DNA of 7,087 nt from Fidelibacterota bacterium (GTDB taxonomy: Bacteria > Pseudomonadota > Alphaproteobacteria > Rhodospirillales > Rhodospirillaceae). The stretch spans positions 1 to 7,087 of the forward strand of contig CANJEU010000109.1 of NCBI GenBank assembly GCA_947473445.1, read 5' to 3'. Under the pieces are notes generated by a model, which was not told the origin of the DNA, ran no database searches, and worked only from the letters and a program-made list of their open reading frames with translations. Shown here piece after piece: positions 5,673-7,087 of this stretch (the first letter of the stretch is position 1; each line of letters starts with the position of its first letter). A program made the position numbers and the translations under genes.

Positions 5673-6446
5673 ATGGCAAAGCGTACGCCGCGCGTCGTGG
5701 TCAAACTTTCCACGAAGGTCAAAGGTATCGGTCGGCCGTTGAATCGGATTCTTGCTTCGCTCTCGACCGTGGACTTTGCGCGGCTGCGACCGCATCTCGA
5801 AAAGATCGATCTCGCCTATAAACAACCCCTTTACGACGCGGACGTGCCGATCAAATTTGTCTACTTCCTCGACACGGGCGTTGCGTCCCTCGTGAACGTG
5901 ATGCGCAACGGCGACGCCGCCGAAGTCGGGACGATCGGGAACGAGGGCATTGTCGGTTTGCCGGTGATGTTTGGCGATACCGTCGCGCCCACTAGCGTTT
6001 ATATGCAAGTGCGCGGTGCGGGGCACCGCATCTCCGCCCCAGTGTTCTGGAAAGAGATGGAACGGAGCCTGTCGCTGCGGCTCCTGGCGCTTCGGTATAT
6101 CCACGTTTTCTTCAACCAGGTCGCTCAGTCCGCGGCCTGCGCGCACTTCCATACCCTCGATAAGCGCTGCTGCCGCTGGCTGCTGATGACGTGCGATCGC
6201 ATGCAGGAGGACGATTTTCCGCTCACGCAGGAGTTCCTGGCCATGATGCTGGGGGTGCGGCGCGCGGGGGTCACCCAAGCCGCTGGTAAGCTCCAACGCG
6301 ATGGGCTCATTCACTACGGCCGCGGCCGCGTGCGCATTATGGATCGCAACGGATTGGTGAAGCGCGCCTGCGAGTGCTACGGAATCGGCAAGCGAGACTT
6401 CGATCGATTGCTCGGCTCGCTTCCCCCTATGGCAGCAGCCGGCTGA
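5673..6446 (+). CDS. Crp/Fnr family transcriptional regulator (copy A), cysteine-rich
   Basis: A 257-residue one-component DNA-binding regulator. A basic N-terminal extension (1-25) precedes a cyclic-nucleotide-binding-like beta barrel (about 26-125) with FVYFLDTGVASLV (62-74) and EVGTIGNEGIVGLP (84-97). The Arg-Ser/Thr pair that holds cAMP in Crp is not visible where expected (segment 98-113), so the ligand is probably not cAMP. A dimerisation helix (about 128-160) leads to a winged helix-turn-helix, FLAMMLGVRRAGVTQAAGKL (188-207), followed by GLIHYGRGRVRIMDR. Six cysteines sit in the effector/DNA-binding half (156, 166, 167, 174, 233, 235). ATG 5673 directly follows an in-frame GTG at 5670 and either could start translation. 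There is no good Shine-Dalgarno. A Crp-geometry palindrome lies upstream. The 3' end overlaps the convergent paralogue at 6427-7087. Confidence 0.9.
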   Translation: MAKRTPRVVVKLSTKVKGIGRPLNRILASLSTVDFARLRPHLEKIDLAYKQPLYDADVPIKFVYFLDTGVASLVNVMRNGDAAEVGTIGNEGIVGLPVMFGDTVAPTSVYMQVRGAGHRISAPVFWKEMERSLSLRLLALRYIHVFFNQVAQSAACAHFHTLDKRCCRWLLMTCDRMQEDDFPLTQEFLAMMLGVRRAGVTQAAGKLQRDGLIHYGRGRVRIMDRNGLVKRACECYGIGKRDFDRLLGSLPPMAAAG

Positions 6447-7087
6447 ACTCTGCTTGTACGGTGCGATAACATTCACACGCCCTGGCCTCCAGGCGTTTGC
6501 GGTCCTTGACCGTGATGTTGCCGCGCACCGCCTCGACGATTCCCGGGCGGCGCAAGGCGCCCAGCGCCACGGTCACGCCCGAGCGCCGGCAGCCGAGCAT
6601 ATACGAAAGCGATTCATGGCTGATGTCGATCGCCTGCCCATCCATACGGGCGTGCGCCTCCAGCAACCAGCGTGCAAGCCGCTGCTGTAGGTTATGGCGC
6701 CCGTTGCAGGCGGCGGTTTGAATGACCTGCGCTAGCAGGGCTTGCGTATAGCGCAGCAGCAGCGCGCGGAACCGCTCGTTGCGCCCAAGTTCGGCGATGA
6801 ACGCCTTGGCGGGGATGCGCAGCGCCGTGCCTTCGCCCTGAACGATGGCTTCGGTCTGCGTCGCGCGCGCGCCCAGCGCCAGCGGCACGCCGAAAAAACC
6901 TTCCGCGCCGATGAGGCCGACTTCGATGGCCATTCCATCTTCGAGCGTCTGCACCAGCGAGATCATTCCGGTATTTGGGAAATAAACGGCGTCGATGGGC
7001 TTGCCCGCCTTGGACAGGGCCGTGCGCAGATCGAGATTAACCGTAGGAAAACGCCGGTAAAACGAGGCAGCGTCCTTAGGGGGCAGG
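6427..7087 (-). CDS. Crp/Fnr family transcriptional regulator (copy B), N-terminus cut by window edge
   Basis: The frame is open from the window edge to TAG at 6427-6429, showing 219 residues. About 20-40 N-terminal residues are missing. The visible part begins in the beta barrel (DAVYFPNTGMISLV, then EVGLIGAEGFFGVPLALG). It continues with a dimerisation helix and a winged helix-turn-helix (SLSYMLGCRRSGVTVALGAL, about 6547-6615), and ends with DRKRLEARACECY before the C-terminus. The same ACECY signature and an AAC motif before the linker occur in copy A, so the two are clearly related, but many other positions differ and they are not a recent duplication. As in copy A, no canonical cAMP-binding Arg is visible. 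An ATG at 6964-6966 is internal to the domain, so it is not the true start. Its promoter lies outside the window. Confidence 0.9.
   Translation of the reverse strand, partial: LPPKDAASFYRRFPTVNLDLRTALSKAGKPIDAVYFPNTGMISLVQTLEDGMAIEVGLIGAEGFFGVPLALGARATQTEAIVQGEGTALRIPAKAFIAELGRNERFRALLLRYTQALLAQVIQTAACNGRHNLQQRLARWLLEAHARMDGQAIDISHESLSYMLGCRRSGVTVALGALRRPGIVEAVRGNITVKDRKRLEARACECYRTVQAEFSRLLP

Noticed and set aside
5469..6476. A 335-codon open frame on the minus strand opposite Crp-like copy A
   Set aside because: The plus strand encodes an unmistakable Crp/Fnr protein over the same interval. The antisense product shows no recognisable domain.

Overview
The window looks like an Alphaproteobacterium with high-GC DNA. 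The evidence is two perfect matches to the alphaproteobacterial general-stress sigma factor (EcfG) promoter, GGAAC-N16/17-CGTT, and two Crp/Fnr-like regulators of a non-cAMP type common in that class. I cannot name a genus. The replicon looks chromosomal: I see no transposase, integrase, phage gene, tRNA, rRNA or CRISPR array.

Layout. (1) Positions 1-887, minus strand: the N-terminal ~90% of a PLP-dependent threonine/serine dehydratase, cut by the window edge. (2) Positions 960-4012, plus strand: a three-gene membrane glycosylation module, made of a polytopic GT-C-type glycosyltransferase, a GT2 (GtrB/DPM1-like) glycosyltransferase and a GtrA-family membrane protein. The last two overlap by ATGA. 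By analogy with Gtr systems, the GT2 enzyme would charge a polyprenyl phosphate with a sugar, GtrA would help move it across the inner membrane, and the GT-C protein would transfer it to a periplasmic acceptor. (3) Positions 4013-4918: two short transcription units, each preceded by a perfect EcfG-type promoter. The first has a ~270-nt leader with competing hairpins and a hairpin that covers the ribosome binding site, then encodes a small secreted Arg/Asp/Tyr-rich protein and ends in a strong intrinsic terminator. The second encodes a monoheme cytochrome c lipoprotein (4919-5356). (4) Positions 5357-5669: no gene recognised, but several dyads, including a Crp-geometry palindrome just upstream of the next gene. 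(5) Positions 5673-7087: two paralogous Crp/Fnr-family regulators facing each other, with the ends of their coding regions overlapping by 20 bp.

Taken together this reads as an envelope and stress-response region: surface or lipid glycosylation, a stress-controlled secreted protein, a stress-controlled periplasmic electron carrier, and two one-component regulators. Each gene belongs to, or resembles, a known family. The unusual content lies in the regulatory DNA (tandem EcfG units, the leader with alternative structures, the dyad before the Crp gene) and in the overlapping regulator pair. All motif calls were made by eye, with no database search or folding program.
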